Of a DNA stretch of 64,000 nt, positions 53,493-64,000 are shown in pieces (the first letter of the stretch is position 1; the number at the start of each line of letters is the position of its first letter). This DNA comes from Chrysaora quinquecirrha. Taxonomy: Eukaryota > Cnidaria > Scyphozoa > Semaeostomeae > Pelagiidae. The notes under the pieces are model-generated. The model made no database searches and was not told the DNA's origin. It saw only the letters and a program-made list of their open reading frames with translations. The position numbers and the translations under genes were made by a program. The DNA lies in assembly GCA_014526335.1 (NCBI GenBank), contig JACTAT010000002.1, positions 6,418,028 to 6,482,027 of the forward strand, written 5' to 3'.

Positions 53493-53932
53493 TTAGTATA
53501 ACGAACAATGGAAGTACCCCCGGGTGCTTGAGTCGTGATATGGGTGATACCAATGGTGATACTCATTGTATGATAGCTATAGCTAGCCTTTTTCTTTCAC
53601 ATTTTAATCGTCTTATAGTTGATCCGAGTTGCTTTAAGACTGGACAGTTGTTTAGATTGCTTAATATAGAGCCTTTTGTAAGAAGTTAAACAACCTCATA
53701 TATCTTTTGTCATACAAAACCGAAATTTACTGTTAAGTATCAATCAATTTTAGATGCTTAAACAATTATTAATAATAGCTAATCATATAGATTTATCAAT
53801 TTACGCAATTGAAAATTTCAGTTTTCGAAGCTAGAGTTTTGTTTTTGAATTGTAAAACCAGTTCTTCAAAGATTTTCAATAAGTGTTTTATCCTTTTGTT
53901 CTAAAAAGGGAAGCTATCTAGAAGGGAAGAGA

Positions 53933-54097
53933 TAGACTTATTACCTTCCTCCCACTCTTTCGAAAAGAGCTTCTAACAACAACAACAACAACAACATACA
54001 GCTGTTTCCTATGAAGCAAACAGCAACCTGTTGTTGTGGTTGTTCGGGTAAAGGTTGGTTGTTGTTTGCGAATAGTACGACTCGTGTAATAAGTCTA
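53933..54097. mobile_element. F3 element with perfect 9 bp target duplication, copy 3
   Basis: Ends TAGACTTATTAC and GTAATAAGTCTA are a perfect 12 bp inverted repeat. GGGAAGAGA occurs directly before (53924-53932) and directly after (54098-54106). 165 bp, with an (AAC)n run and TTGTTGTGGTTGTTCGGGTA as in 19411-19583. Confidence 0.9.
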
Positions 54098-54349
54098 GGG
54101 AAGAGAAGGGAAGCTTAGAAGAGAAGCTAACTGGAAAAGCACGCATTTTCGACAAACATATTTTTGAAATCGTTCCTTTGATGCGTGTTACTTCCATTCA
54201 TCGGCTGTTTCTACATCAATTCGGTTTAATTGTAAAACTTCATCAATTATAGTTAGAAGTATATATTTAGCATGTTAATAACTTTCAAATGAAATGGGAA
54301 TAATTTGCAGAGAAAAGCCTGGATTGTTGAATTCAGACAAAAAAACCAC

Positions 54350-55960
54350 TCGTAATGTGGATGTGGACGATGATCAGTAATGTTGAGAAATATCTTCAAT
54401 AGTAATGCGGAGGGATTCTCGCTGCAATGTTAAGGATGTTCAGTAAATAGAATAGGCAGCCACGAGAGCTCTTCTTGACCATCCGGTCCCTCCGCATTAC
54501 TCCACACCCTCCACATTCCGATTCCTTAAAGGCTCAATGTTACTATTGATAGCCCTTCATATGACTCCGCATGAACAACATTACTCATAGATACCCCAGC
54601 CCTCCACACTGCTTCGCATGATCTACCACATTACTGCAAGATAGCTCTCCACATTATTGACCATCCCTCCTGAACAATGCTCCAAGATAGCCCTTCACGT
54701 CACTGATGACCCCTGGTGATAGCCTTCCACATTTCTTAAAGATATCCGTCCACATTACTCCGCACCCTCCACATTACTGATGATAGCCTTCTACGTTTCT
54801 TAAAGATAGTTCTCCATATTACCCCGCATCTACTACATCTATTACATTATAGCCCTCGACATTAGTGAACATCCCCCACATTACTGCAAGATAGCCCTCC
54901 ACATTACTCCGCATCCTCCACATTACTGATGATAGCCCTCTACATTTCTGAACGATAGCCCTCTGCATTACCTTGGACCCTTCACATTACTGAAAGATAG
55001 CCAAGCCCTTCACATTACTCCGCATGCACCACATTACCGCAACATAGCCCACCACGTTACTGATGATAGCCTTCAAGATATTCCTCCACGCTACTTTAAA
55101 GATATTCCTCCACACTCAGCACCCTTCACATTACTGACAATAACCCTCCACGCTACTGATGATAGCTGTCTACGTTACTTCAAGAAGACCCTCCACATTA
55201 CATCGCCTCCACTACATTATCGCAAGAAAGCCCTCTACATTATTGTGCACCCTCCACATTAATTTAAGATAGCCCTCCACATTACTGAAAGATAGGCCCC
55301 CCGCATTACTTAGGACCCCTCACATTACAAGACCGTCGGAAGGAATCTCGGATTGGGGGGGCTGAAGAACTTAAAAAGTATTAGATGGCGTAATGATTTT
55401 ACGACGTCATACCATTGTTTTCAAAATTATTGGGGCAGCCCCCCGCTTCCGACGGCCCTGCATTACTGAAAATTAGGCCTCATCATTACCGAACATCCTC
55501 AAAATTACTGAAAAATAGCCCTCGGCATAACTACAAGATAGCCCTCTACATTCCTGCTCACTCTCCACATTTCTGAAAGACAGCCCTCCGCAATCTCGGA
55601 CACCCTTCACATTTCTCGTGATATCCCTCCACGCCACTGAAAATAGCCTTCCACGCTACTTCAAGATAGCCCTCCACATCACTGTGTACCCTCCACATTA
55701 CCTGAAGATAGTCCTCCACATTACTTTGCATCCTTCATATTACTGAAAGATAGACCTCCACATTACTGAGCACCCTCCTCATTACGGAACGAAGCCCTCC
55801 ACATTACATCGCACTCTTCACATTACTGAAAGACAGTCCTCCAGATTACTTCGCATCCTTTAAACTTCTGAAAGACACCCCTCCACATTATTGAACACCC
55901 TTCATATTACTACCACATTAAAGATAACCCACAACATTACTGAACATCCTCCACATTAGC
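54350..55960. repeat. 1.6 kb minisatellite, GATAGCCCTCCACATTACT units
   Basis: Several dozen imperfect copies of a unit built from GATAGCCCTCCACATTACTG with spacers such as AAA or CCGCACCC (unit about 20-40 bp). The consensus word CCTCCACATTAC recurs throughout. A foldback element is embedded at 55331-55460. Not a CRISPR: this is animal DNA, units run without unique spacers, and copies are diverged. Confidence 0.9.
55331..55460. mobile_element. Small MITE inserted in the minisatellite
   Basis: CCGTCGGAAG and its inverse CTTCCGACGG bound about 130 bp with GGGGGGGCTG/CAGCCCCCC subterminal inverted repeats. The interior (TTTTACGACGTCATACC) is unlike the surrounding units, which continue on both sides with CATTAC. 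Confidence 0.8.
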
Positions 55961-57344
55961 CCTGAGATGTAATGAAATCATTTGAAATGTTCTGATCAAA
56001 AACATCTTCGTTCATCCTTCGTTGGAATCGAGAATTTGAAATCTTGAAATCCTTTTGTGTTATCCTGAAATGGCCGTCATTAGGAATCAGTACAATGCAG
56101 AGCAGTTATAATTATGCAACGAATGCCATTACTGTAACTAATGACCTCATTATCTGTCTGAGAACATGTAATTAACGACCAAATCATAGATCTAAGCATC
56201 CGCTCTTCCAGGTAACGACTTTTCTGGTAAAAATCGTCCATGTGACCCTATTGTTTATTGTGTTGAAAACAATAGCAAAAACAATGGAAGAAGGGTTGTT
56301 CCCCACTTTTCGGCGAGATTCTGGTAGCTAGGGTGAAAAAACCAAGCGATGGCACGCCTTCAACAGTTTGCCCTTGCTTCTGGTCCAAGTGCGCAGCCCA
56401 GGGACCTTCTAGAAAAGCAAGCTCGCTCTGACAAAAAAGACAATAGACTTGCAAGCGCGTTTTAGTATAAGAGATATCGACGGGTCTGTTTGCATAAATT
56501 AGTTCCGAAATCCCCGATAAGCAGTCAGCAAGTAGTTCCACGCAATGTCAAAACAAGCTTTCTGGGGGCAGAAAAACGCTAGTTTGCAAGAACAAGACTA
56601 TAACACCAGGGGTATCAATCACCGTTTTCAAATGGTTGCGTTTTCAGTCGCAGATTAACAGTTAAATGTAAACGGGAGGTTGTAGTCCGAATAAGGCTTC
56701 TGTATTGTTATGGGAAATCCGTTAGATATATTCAAAAATTTAGAACGCTCTGAGCGTAAAATCACTGGGCCTGCCGTGTAAAATCCACATAATTTTCCTG
56801 TATTGAGCATGCACCTACACGGAATAATAGGCATAATAGGCATTCAACTGCTGGCCTCTTTGTCGTATTTATCATGACGCAAAATTAACAAACATTCGAG
56901 TTGTTTTTCGAAAGTACACTTAAATTATACACAACGGTTTTCGCTTGCCTTTAAATTTGAATTAAGTGGAAAGCTTTACCGATAAACAAACATCGGAACC
57001 AACATTTCCTAGTTACACCAGTCTACTTCACATTTTGATTTTTGCTTTTTTGATATTAAACTTTATTTTTAATTCAGAATCAATTATTTGCGCAGCAGTG
57101 AGTCAGATCGTGGAAGACTATCGTTGATTAAAAGTTTGCATTTTCGGTCAATATTAATCAGAGAAAAATTAGTTTCTTTTCAAAGATGATTAAACTGTTC
57201 GGATGTGAGGATTTCTTTTATATTTCTGTCAGTTCAGCTGGTTAAATACTACTTTATATTTTCCTCGTATACTGCCTTGATCATTTCGTATTTGGCAGTC
57301 GACAGAGCACGCTTCAGCTTTCAGGAAGATTTATATTTCCAAAG
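55961..57344. other. Intergenic, upstream of the secreted peptide gene
   Basis: No gene, RNA or repeat recognised. The right end should hold the promoter and 5' UTR of the gene at 57345. Confidence 0.4.
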
Positions 57345-58317
57345 ATGAAGCTTTTTTTGGTTTTTTCAGTTCTTGTGGCTTTTATTATCCAGGTATAGTC
57401 TCAAATTTTATATAAACTTTGTGAATTTGCTCTTTGTATCTCAAAGTATTCTTATTCTTCCTATTATTTAAAATTGAAATTCCTCATAAAATTATTTTTG
57501 ATTCCAGCAATCTTTCAGTATTCCGATGGCTGAGGAAGAAACGGTGTTTGAAGACCCTGGTATGAAAATAATCATTTAGAATATTTTTAGCAAAGTTCCT
57601 TTAATTCATCTCGAAGCATAAACAGAATCAAAGCGCAAATTGCAAGCATTTTGGCGCTCGCTGGACTTTAACAGGGAGCGGCGCTCTATTAACTTCGGTA
57701 AATGCGACCCATCAGATGAAGTAAAAGATTGTTTTCGCTCTACAATTTCGATGCAGATTCGATGGCGAAACGACAAACTACTCTGCCGTAAATTTTATGT
57801 TTCAGGGTTTCAGTATACTGACATGGGGATCAAATTTACGGTCTTGAAACCTAACTGACTGTCGCAAGCACACAAAGTGGCTCAGTGTGACCTCAGATTA
57901 AGGGAAAGGGACTTGAGCGAAATTAGTGTTTGGCAAGAGATTCTCACTACCCTTTTCTGGTTGATTTCAGATTTCACATTCTCCGGTTTGTGCGACACAC
58001 TAGAGAAGAATAACTGGGAAGAGGGGTCTTTGCTTTGTGCATGACAAAGTAGAGGGGTCCAAACTCGCCTGATATTTCCATTCTTAGAAAGTGCCACTTT
58101 GTGAGCTCATGTTTTCGCCATTTATCCTAGCACCCAACCATTGCACACAACTTCATTGTTTGTTAAAATTTTGAAATTTTTAACGGTTTCCATTTCATTA
58201 CTCTTAGCTCTGGCTCCTGGAGAGCCCCCAGAGGGTGACTGCTCTGCAACGAAGTATGGCTGCTGCAAAAATGGCGTCACCTCGGCAACAGGACCAAATT
58301 TACAAGGATGTACCTAA
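57345..58317 (+). CDS. Small secreted cysteine-rich peptide
   Basis: Exon 1 (57345-57392) encodes a signal peptide, MKLFLVFSVLVAFIIQ. Exon 2 (57508-57559) encodes QSFSIPMAEEETVFEDP and ends in phase 1. The last exon (58208-58317, TAA at 58315-58317) starts in phase 1 and encodes an acidic-Pro lead and a six-residue-spaced cysteine cassette, CSATKYGCCKNGVTSATGPN then LQGC. That C-x6-CC-x(n)-C pattern with GPN is the short cassette I know from papilin/lacunin-like extracellular matrix proteins. Between them, 57626-57697 (ESKRKLQAFWRSLDFNRERR and more) is an optional exon, also phase 1 to phase 1. If its donor is not used, the frame runs on to a stop at 57858 with three more cysteines. Products of about 69, 93 or 98 residues are possible. 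Function unknown. Confidence 0.65.
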
Positions 58318-58453
58318 AAATTCAAAATTCATGGTAGTAGAGCAAAATATGGAGTGTAAATCTTTTTTGCTTTCTTGCTTTCAGAAAAAAACATCTCTTC
58401 TCTCCAAAACTCGCAAAGTTTGACTTAACAAAATATCTGTTTTTGTATATAAG

Positions 58454-58727
58454 GGCCTGGCCAAACGATCAAACATTGTTGGTCAAACATTTGAGATTCC
58501 CTTTTAAGCAATGTTTAACCGTTTGGCCACGTCACAAAACATTTTTCGACAAGCAGAGTTTGCTCAGGAATGTTTTAAAAAATCTTCAAAAAAAATTCCT
58601 GCTCTTTCACAGCATAAAGCATTTGACAAGCACTGTCTGTGACGTGGCCAAACGGCCAAGCATTGTGTTTGACAAGCAAACGTCTAATGTTTGACAAACA
58701 ATGTTTGATCGTTTAGTCAGGGCCATT
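58454..58727. mobile_element. F1 palindromic MITE, copy
   Basis: Begins GGGCCTGGCCAAACGATCAA and ends TTTGATCGTTTAGTCAGGGC. One of the most intact copies. The centre has GTGACGTGGCCAAACGGCCA. It lies 0.14 kb after the secreted peptide's stop codon, possibly in its 3' UTR. Confidence 0.9.
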
Positions 58728-59130
58728 TATATGCTTATTTAGTTTTCAGCATCGTTTATAGAAGCATTTGTCCATTTTTCTGGCCAACATCTCTCTTAAT
58801 GCAGTGTTTGCTTACAAGTTTTAAATGTCTATTTGTCTATTTTTCTAGGCTTGGTTGAGGATATGGTCAACATAAATTTAGAGTAGAACGGAATAAATAA
58901 TCACAGAAAATTTATTTTGAATATTTATTAGAATCTTGAAATATTGTTTGGAAACCTGCGCTTTGTCACTGTAATTCTGGTTGTGTATCCCAAAGCTTAA
59001 GATATCATACATTAATACAATAGTTGTCAATATTAAAACAGTTGTTTTGTCGATTTTTCTCGCTCAATTCTTATTGTGTGTGTTTTGAGACTTGATGCTT
59101 TTGCTTATGAAAGGTGTTTCAGCTGTGCTA
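58728..59130. other. Intergenic spacer
   Basis: AT-rich. Contains GGAATAAATAATCAC at about 58890, a possible polyadenylation signal for the secreted peptide gene. Nothing else recognised. Confidence 0.35.
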
Positions 59131-59392
59131 GGCTCTTGCCAAACGATCAAACATTGTTGGTCAAACATTTGAGATGCTTTACAAACAATATTTGACCATT
59201 TGGTTGGTCTCAAATATTGTTTGGCAAGCACAATTCCTTCAGCATTGTTTTTGAAAAGATCTACAAATATTGAATTCTTGTTTGAAGCAAAAAATGTTTT
59301 ATGAGCAATGTTTTGTGATGTGGCCAAACGGCCAAACATTGTTTGTCAAACGCCTAAAATTTGCAAAAATTAGTGAACAAAAGACCCTAGAC
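59131..59392. mobile_element. F1 palindromic MITE, copy with decayed right end
   Basis: GGCTCTTGCCAAACGATCAA at the left; GTGATGTGGCCAAACGGCCA in the centre-right. The right end is reduced to GACCCTAGAC. Intergenic. Confidence 0.75.
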
Positions 59393-59869
59393 AAATGGTC
59401 AAAAATTGTCTGTGAAGCATTTGAATTTTGCATATCAAGCAATATGATTTGGAGCTTGTATCCGAAACATTTTTCACGGCTGAGAACATTTTCTTTGCGG
59501 ATGCAAACGATGCATACCACTTTGACAGGGCAAATTACTGGGGGGAAAAGTGTACTAGTAAAAGCTGTTTTTTTCACTAGTGAATCGCGAATTTTGATTC
59601 GTCGATTTGGGGGCTTGGCAATTCAATTCAATTTTTATTATGAGTGAGGTTTTGATTTGCTTGCAACGTGGTGAGTTTGTGTTGCAGGAGAGTCTTGATG
59701 GCAGCTCGCATAGGCCACTCATTTCTCTTCATTCTGTCTAATAAAAACCACTAAGCCACTCAAAGACAGATAAATTACAGACATTTCTTGCGGTTGGATG
59801 ATTTAGATGAGGAGTTCTAGAGTTTTTCTGAGGTAAAACGTGTCACAATTTGGCTTGCTTACGAACAAA

Positions 59870-60873
59870 ATGGACGACAAAAATGCTTCGAAAGATTCCT
59901 GCAAAATGAGTTGCACACAACCAAGGTCTTACATGACAGCAGCCCCAGTCGGTGCAGCGAGGAAGAGACACCCTGGAAAAGCAATTATGGCAGGTCAGAT
60001 CTTGTTTCTTCATAGGCCTACCGTCTGTTATCAAAAGCCAAGTGTAAGGTGGTACCAGGAGTGGAGTGGCACTACCATTTTTAGCCCACAGCCAATTTTT
60101 GGAATCAGTCCCAAGTGTGCTGCACCATTTTCTATTGTTTCTTAAACAATGGAGTATTGTTTAAATTTGTTGTAGTAAATGATCTTTTTTATTTGACATT
60201 TGACACCTTTGTAGTGGGAATAATTTGTGAACCCCCATGCACCCCCTCATTCCCAGCCCACCTGCATGCAAAGGGGGGCATACACCAGCATTGAACTCTT
60301 GAATAAAGCTTATGAGATTTCAAAATGATTTCAACAGGGAAGTCCATGAAAACAATAGGACTTCCAACAATGATGTTCTTTAAGTAAATTGCCCTTTGGT
60401 TAAACGGAGAATGATATGGTATTCTTTTTATTTTTCAGGAGGAATTGCTGGTGGACTTGAAGTTTGCTGTACATTTCCAACTGAATATGTGAAAACCCAA
60501 CTGCAATTAGATGCACATGCAACAGTGCCAAAATACACAGGAGTATGGAACTGTACAACAGTCACTGTGAAGGAGCATGGATTCTTTGGACTTTACCGAG
60601 GAATAAGCTCTTTATTGTATGGCTCAATACCCAAAGCATCTGTTAGGTATGCAGAAATTTTGATTTTGATTTGATCTGATATGTTTCACCACCAGCACTA
60701 ACAACATCAACATGAACATCATCATCATTGTCATGCTTGTTTTTCATCATCTTCTTCATCATCATCACCATCATCATCCTCGTTGTCGATGTTGTTGTCC
60801 TTGTTTACATCATTCTAACTATCATCATCATCATCATCATCATCACCATCATCATCACCATGATAATCAACAC

Positions 60874-60906
<33 letters not shown>

Positions 60907-63900
60907 TATCATCATCATCATTATCTGTATCAGCATCATTGTTGTTGACGTTGTTGTTGTCCTTGTTGCATCATCCTCCCTATCATCATCATATCATCAT
61001 CATCATCATCATCATCATAATCAACATCATAATCAACACCATCATCACCATTATTGCTGTAAACATCATCATCATCATCATCAGCATTACCATCATCATC
61101 ATCATCAGCAGCATTACCATCATCATCAGCATTACCATCATCATCATCATCATCATCAGCACCATCATCATAATCATAATCATCATCTGTCATTTTCATT
61201 CTAGATTTGCAACATATGAGTATTTACGGAATACATTCGCTGATGAAAAGGGCAAAATGTCGCAAGTTCAGACATTGGTATCTGGTCTTGGTGCGGGCGT
61301 GGCAGAAGCTATTGTTATTGTTTGTCCAATGGAAACAATCAAAGTGAAATTTATTCACGATCAAACACAACCAAATCCAAAATATAGAGGGTTTTTTAGC
61401 GGAGTTTATACAATTGTCAAGACAGAAGGTATGTAGATTGTATTTGTGTGTCTTTCACATACCTGGTCTTACCTAGTTCAACCAATTAATTTAAAGACTT
61501 TTTTCCTTGTGGGAATTTGTGGACAAATTTGTCAATGGCCTTGCCTGTTATTTCGCTTTAAACTCTCAGACAGCACTTGTCCAGCCAGATAGCTCATTGG
61601 AACCATGGGGGTACAAAGCCAAATATTGCAGGCTCGAGATTTCTCCAGGTTGTGTCAACCCATAAGGGCAATGGTCGCGTCACAACCAGGGTTGTATACT
61701 TGATTAGTTAACCTACTACTGAGATCCTACCAACGGATGCTAAATACACCACTGTACCTTCACCTTCACCTTAATGTTTCCTCTAATAGTTTCTTCAGAT
61801 ATCTGAAACAATGCTCTTGCAAAACAACCAAACATTGTTTGTCAAACATTTGGGATTTGTTTTACATTCAATGTTTGGTGTTTAGCCAAGTCACAAAATA
61901 TTATTTGGCAATTAGTTTTCACTCTGCAATGTTTTTGAAACACTTCAAAAACATTTCATTGTTGTACTAAACAATAAATGTTTGAAGAGCAATGTTTTGT
62001 GGCCAAGTGGTCAAACATTGTATTTGAGAAGCAATCTTCAAATGTTTTTCAAACAATGTTTGATTCTTTTGCTAGGGCCTAAGACTTAACATCTATTTCT
62101 CTCTATATTCAAGGTATCCGAGGCACTTATCAAGGCTTAATACCAACGATTTTAAAACAAGGCTCAAATCAGGCAATCAGGTTTTTCGTCTACAATAACC
62201 TCAAAGCATATTTCCAAGATGGTGACAATACCAAAGAAATTGGACCAGTGAAAACATTCTTCATTGGTGGAATAGCCGGTGCTGCTAGTGTGTTTGGTAA
62301 TACACCAATTGATGTTATCAAAACAAGAATGCAGGTTGGTGTTTGAAGTTTCTGTTTGTTAGGCCCTGCTCGACAAACATTGTGGGTCAAACGTTGGAAA
62401 CTGGCTTATCAAGCAATATTGCGATGAATAGCGGAATCATTTTCGGGCATACTTAAAAATTACAGCGAGGATTGTTTCAGAATCATTGGCAAAGCAAGAT
62501 CTCTGTTTCACATAGGGGTTTTGGAATCTGTCTACATCAAAACCAAAAAGCCGGTTTTGTGTAGACAGAAAGAGTTCGTTTTCTCACTTGGACTCTTCAA
62601 ATAATTCTATTGGTCTTCCCGCTGTATCCGACCAGCTGATTGGTGTTCAAAACACAATGCCAACTCAGCTTTTCGTTCTTTCTGATTGGTGCATTTCGAG
62701 CCGCATCTGGGTATAAATTCCGCCTTAGTCTATTGTTTCGGTCTGTTTCTGACGTTCATACTCTGAGATGTGTCAGACGAAAAAAGCTTTTAAGTATGCC
62801 CGAAAATGATTCCGCTATTCATCGCAATTTTGAAGTTTTGTACAACTCAAAGACTATTCACTTATCAAGCAATGTTTGAATAGTCTTTAAGAAGGATTAT
62901 AATTTAAATTGCGGCAAACAGCGGAAACATTTTTGGACCTACTGCATTTTTGGACATACAGTCTGTCAAAAAAATGTTACCACAATTTCTTGCAATTGTC
63001 AATGTGTGAATGTTTGGTCACTACACAAAAAGTGCTTGACAAGCAGACCCTGCTTAGCAATGTAATAAATGTTTAAAAAGCAATATTTTGTGATGTGTCC
63101 AAACCGTAAAACATTTTGCTTGACATGCAAATCAAAATGTTTGATGGACAATTTTCGCTTGTTTGGCTAGAGACTTACAGGAAATTTCATTGTTATCTTG
63201 ACTGATTTGAACGGTTTTATGGTGCCGTGTAGTAAACCTCGTTTTGTTATAGCATTAGTTGTTGTCCTGTACGTTGTCTTAAACAATTTTTTTTCAATTT
63301 TAGGGTCTTGAAGCTCATCTTTACAATGGAATGATCGACTGTGTTGTTAAAACATGGAAAGAAGAAGGATTTAAAGCGTAAGTTAATCGAATTAATTTGA
63401 TTGGTCATTCCGCTGTATCCCACGAGCTGATTGGTGTAAAACACAATACCAGTTCAGCTTGGCTTTGCTATTGGTTCATTTTGATCTGCGGCTGGGAATA
63501 AATTCTGCATTAGTCATTTGTTTCGGTCTGTTTCTAAAATTTATACTCTGTGGAGTTGTCAGACGAAATTTGCTAATTTTGGTCCTGAGATGTTTCCGCT
63601 GTTGCTTGCAATTAATCAAATGAAGGGTTCTACGATCTTTTCTTTATTGAAATGAATTTTAGAATAACTCTCCACGTGCGATATTTGTTGTCTTCTGTTT
63701 CCAATTGAGGACTAAAACTTTTTTCCATTGTTCACGCGTTGGTTAGTGAGTTGGTGAGTGAGTGAGTGAGTGAGTGAGTGACACTCGACCCAACACCAAT
63801 ATGTTCGAATTCTTCGAACATAAAAACGCAGAAGAAGGTCCCCAAAAAAGCGCCAAATCACCTCACCTTTTTGCCATGAGCTTACTGCCTGTCTCTTTTT

Positions 63901-64000
63901 AAATAGTAATGTTTTTCTTTGTAGGTTTTATAAAGGAACAGTACCAAGACTCGGGCGTGTATGTTTCGATGTTGCGTTCACATTTACGATGTATGAACAA
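59870..64000 (+). CDS. SLC25A1: Mitochondrial tricarboxylate (citrate) carrier, SLC25A1-like, 3' end cut
   Basis: Inner-membrane carrier that exchanges mitochondrial citrate/isocitrate for malate, feeding cytosolic acetyl-CoA. Exons: 59870-59993, 60439-60646, 61205-61428, 62114-62334, 63304-63377, 63925 to the window edge; all GT-AG and in phase, about 309 residues so far of a family length near 310-320. The ATG at 59870 opens a Lys/Arg-containing N-terminus. The three mitochondrial-carrier repeats are visible by their signatures PTEYVKTQL (P-x-[DE]-x-x-[KR] variant), [10 protein letters not shown] and [11 protein letters not shown], with [40 protein letters not shown] and [12 protein letters not shown] following in the even positions. 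[20 protein letters not shown] is characteristic of the citrate carrier. Introns contain trinucleotide arrays, a SINE and F1/F2 elements. Confidence 0.95.
60690..61195. repeat. ATC trinucleotide array in a citrate-carrier intron
   Basis: About 500 bp dominated by CATCATCAT with AAC, ACC and TGTTG interruptions. It reads as poly-His, poly-Ile or poly-Met/Asp depending on frame and strand, not as a gene. It abuts the acceptor of the exon at 61205. Confidence 0.93.
61575..61775 (+). mobile_element. tRNA-headed SINE (GCGTCACAGCCAGG family)
   Basis: A-box-like GATAGCTCATTGGAACC, decayed B box near GCAGGCTCGAGATTTC, body GGTCGCGTCACAACCAGGGT, TTAACCTACTACTGAGATCC and a CCTTCACCTTCACC tail. Shares its body with 24838-24965 and 41360-41540. 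Intronic. Confidence 0.65.
61811..62083. mobile_element. F1 palindromic MITE, copy
   Basis: GCTCTTGCAAAACAACCAAA at the left and CAATGTTTGATTCTTTTGCT then AGGGCC at the right, with inverse words inside. It ends 30 bp before the acceptor of the exon at 62114. Confidence 0.8.
62355..63175. mobile_element. F1 copy split by an F2 insertion
   Basis: The left F1 part (62355-62417) starts TTAGGCCCTGCTCGACAAAC. The right part (62861-63175) ends TTTTCGCTTGTTTGGCTAGA. The F2 element between them (62418-62860) is flanked by CTTATCAAGCAAT on both sides. Confidence 0.8.
62418..62860. mobile_element. F2 palindromic element, intact, with 13 bp duplication
   Basis: The left end ATTGCGATGAATAGCGGAAT with CATTTTCGGGCATACTTAAA is mirrored at 62788-62828 by TTTAAGTATGCCCGAAAATG and ATTCCGCTATTCATCGCAAT. 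A further 32 bp (GTTTTGTACAACTCAAAG) follows, and other copies also have it. Flanks 62405-62417 and 62861-62873 are identical. Confidence 0.85.
63396..63615. mobile_element. F2 repeat, partial copy
   Basis: GATTGGTCATTCCGCTGTAT, GAGCTGATTGGTGTAAAACA, TTTCGGTCTGTTTCTAAAAT and GAGATGTTTCCGCTGTTGCT in F2 order on the reverse orientation. Citrate-carrier intron. Confidence 0.7.
63741..63781. repeat. GTGA microsatellite
   Basis: About 40 bp of TTGGTGAGTGAGTGAGTGAG in the last visible citrate-carrier intron. Confidence 0.9.

Noticed and set aside
54350..55960. CRISPR-like array
   Set aside because: Animal genomic context, diverged tandem units without unique spacers of constant length.
60712..61204. 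His-, Ile- and Met-rich open frames on both strands
   Set aside because: They are translations of an ATC trinucleotide array inside a citrate-carrier intron; no coding signature.

Overview
This is nuclear DNA from an animal. The genes are split into GT-AG exons averaging about 100-200 bp and separated by repeat-rich introns; there are no operons or ribosome binding sites. The gene set (NKCC-type SLC12 carrier, MFSD6-like carrier, polypeptide GalNAc-transferase, TSPAN13/31-type tetraspanin, mitochondrial citrate carrier) is metazoan. The AT-rich composition, microbial-looking patatin, papilin-type cysteine cassette and very dense short palindromic transposons suggest a non-vertebrate, probably a marine invertebrate. 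A cnidarian is my best guess, but the species cannot be fixed from sequence alone.

Layout: 1-4385 minus strand, 5' part of an SLC12 Na-K-Cl cotransporter gene, running off the left edge. 4386-9020, repeats (minisatellite, tRNA-like sequence, SINE, foldback elements). 9021-10574, intronless MFSD6-like transporter. 10575-13804, repeats. 13805-23774, complete nine-exon polypeptide GalNAc-transferase. 23775-28525, minisatellite, an orphan ORF and transposons. 28526-45886, patatin-like phospholipase gene with four alternative 5' coding exons (A-D), each ending in the same phase right after the oxyanion-hole motif, followed by a shared body with the catalytic Ser and Asp and a C-terminal EF-hand region. 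49174-52917, tetraspanin (first exon not found). 54350-55960, a 1.6 kb minisatellite. 57345-58317, small secreted cysteine-rich peptide. 59870-64000, SLC25A1-like mitochondrial citrate carrier, cut by the right edge just before its C-terminus.

The genes do not form a pathway; they are an ordinary eukaryotic neighbourhood. The strongest candidate for something new is the patatin locus. Its exon choice swaps the whole N-terminus together with half of the active site (the GGGxKG oxyanion hole), while the nucleophile, aspartate and EF-hands stay constant. One alternative exon starts 8 bp after the end of a transposon.

The repeat fraction is striking. At least a dozen families of short inverted-repeat elements are visible, several nested in each other, some with clear target-site duplications. 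They are labelled F1-F14 here for cross-reference. Two coding exons (SLC12 at about 44-46 and the last patatin exon at about 45608-45612) each appear to lack one base in a short homopolymer, which probably reflects assembly error rather than biology.
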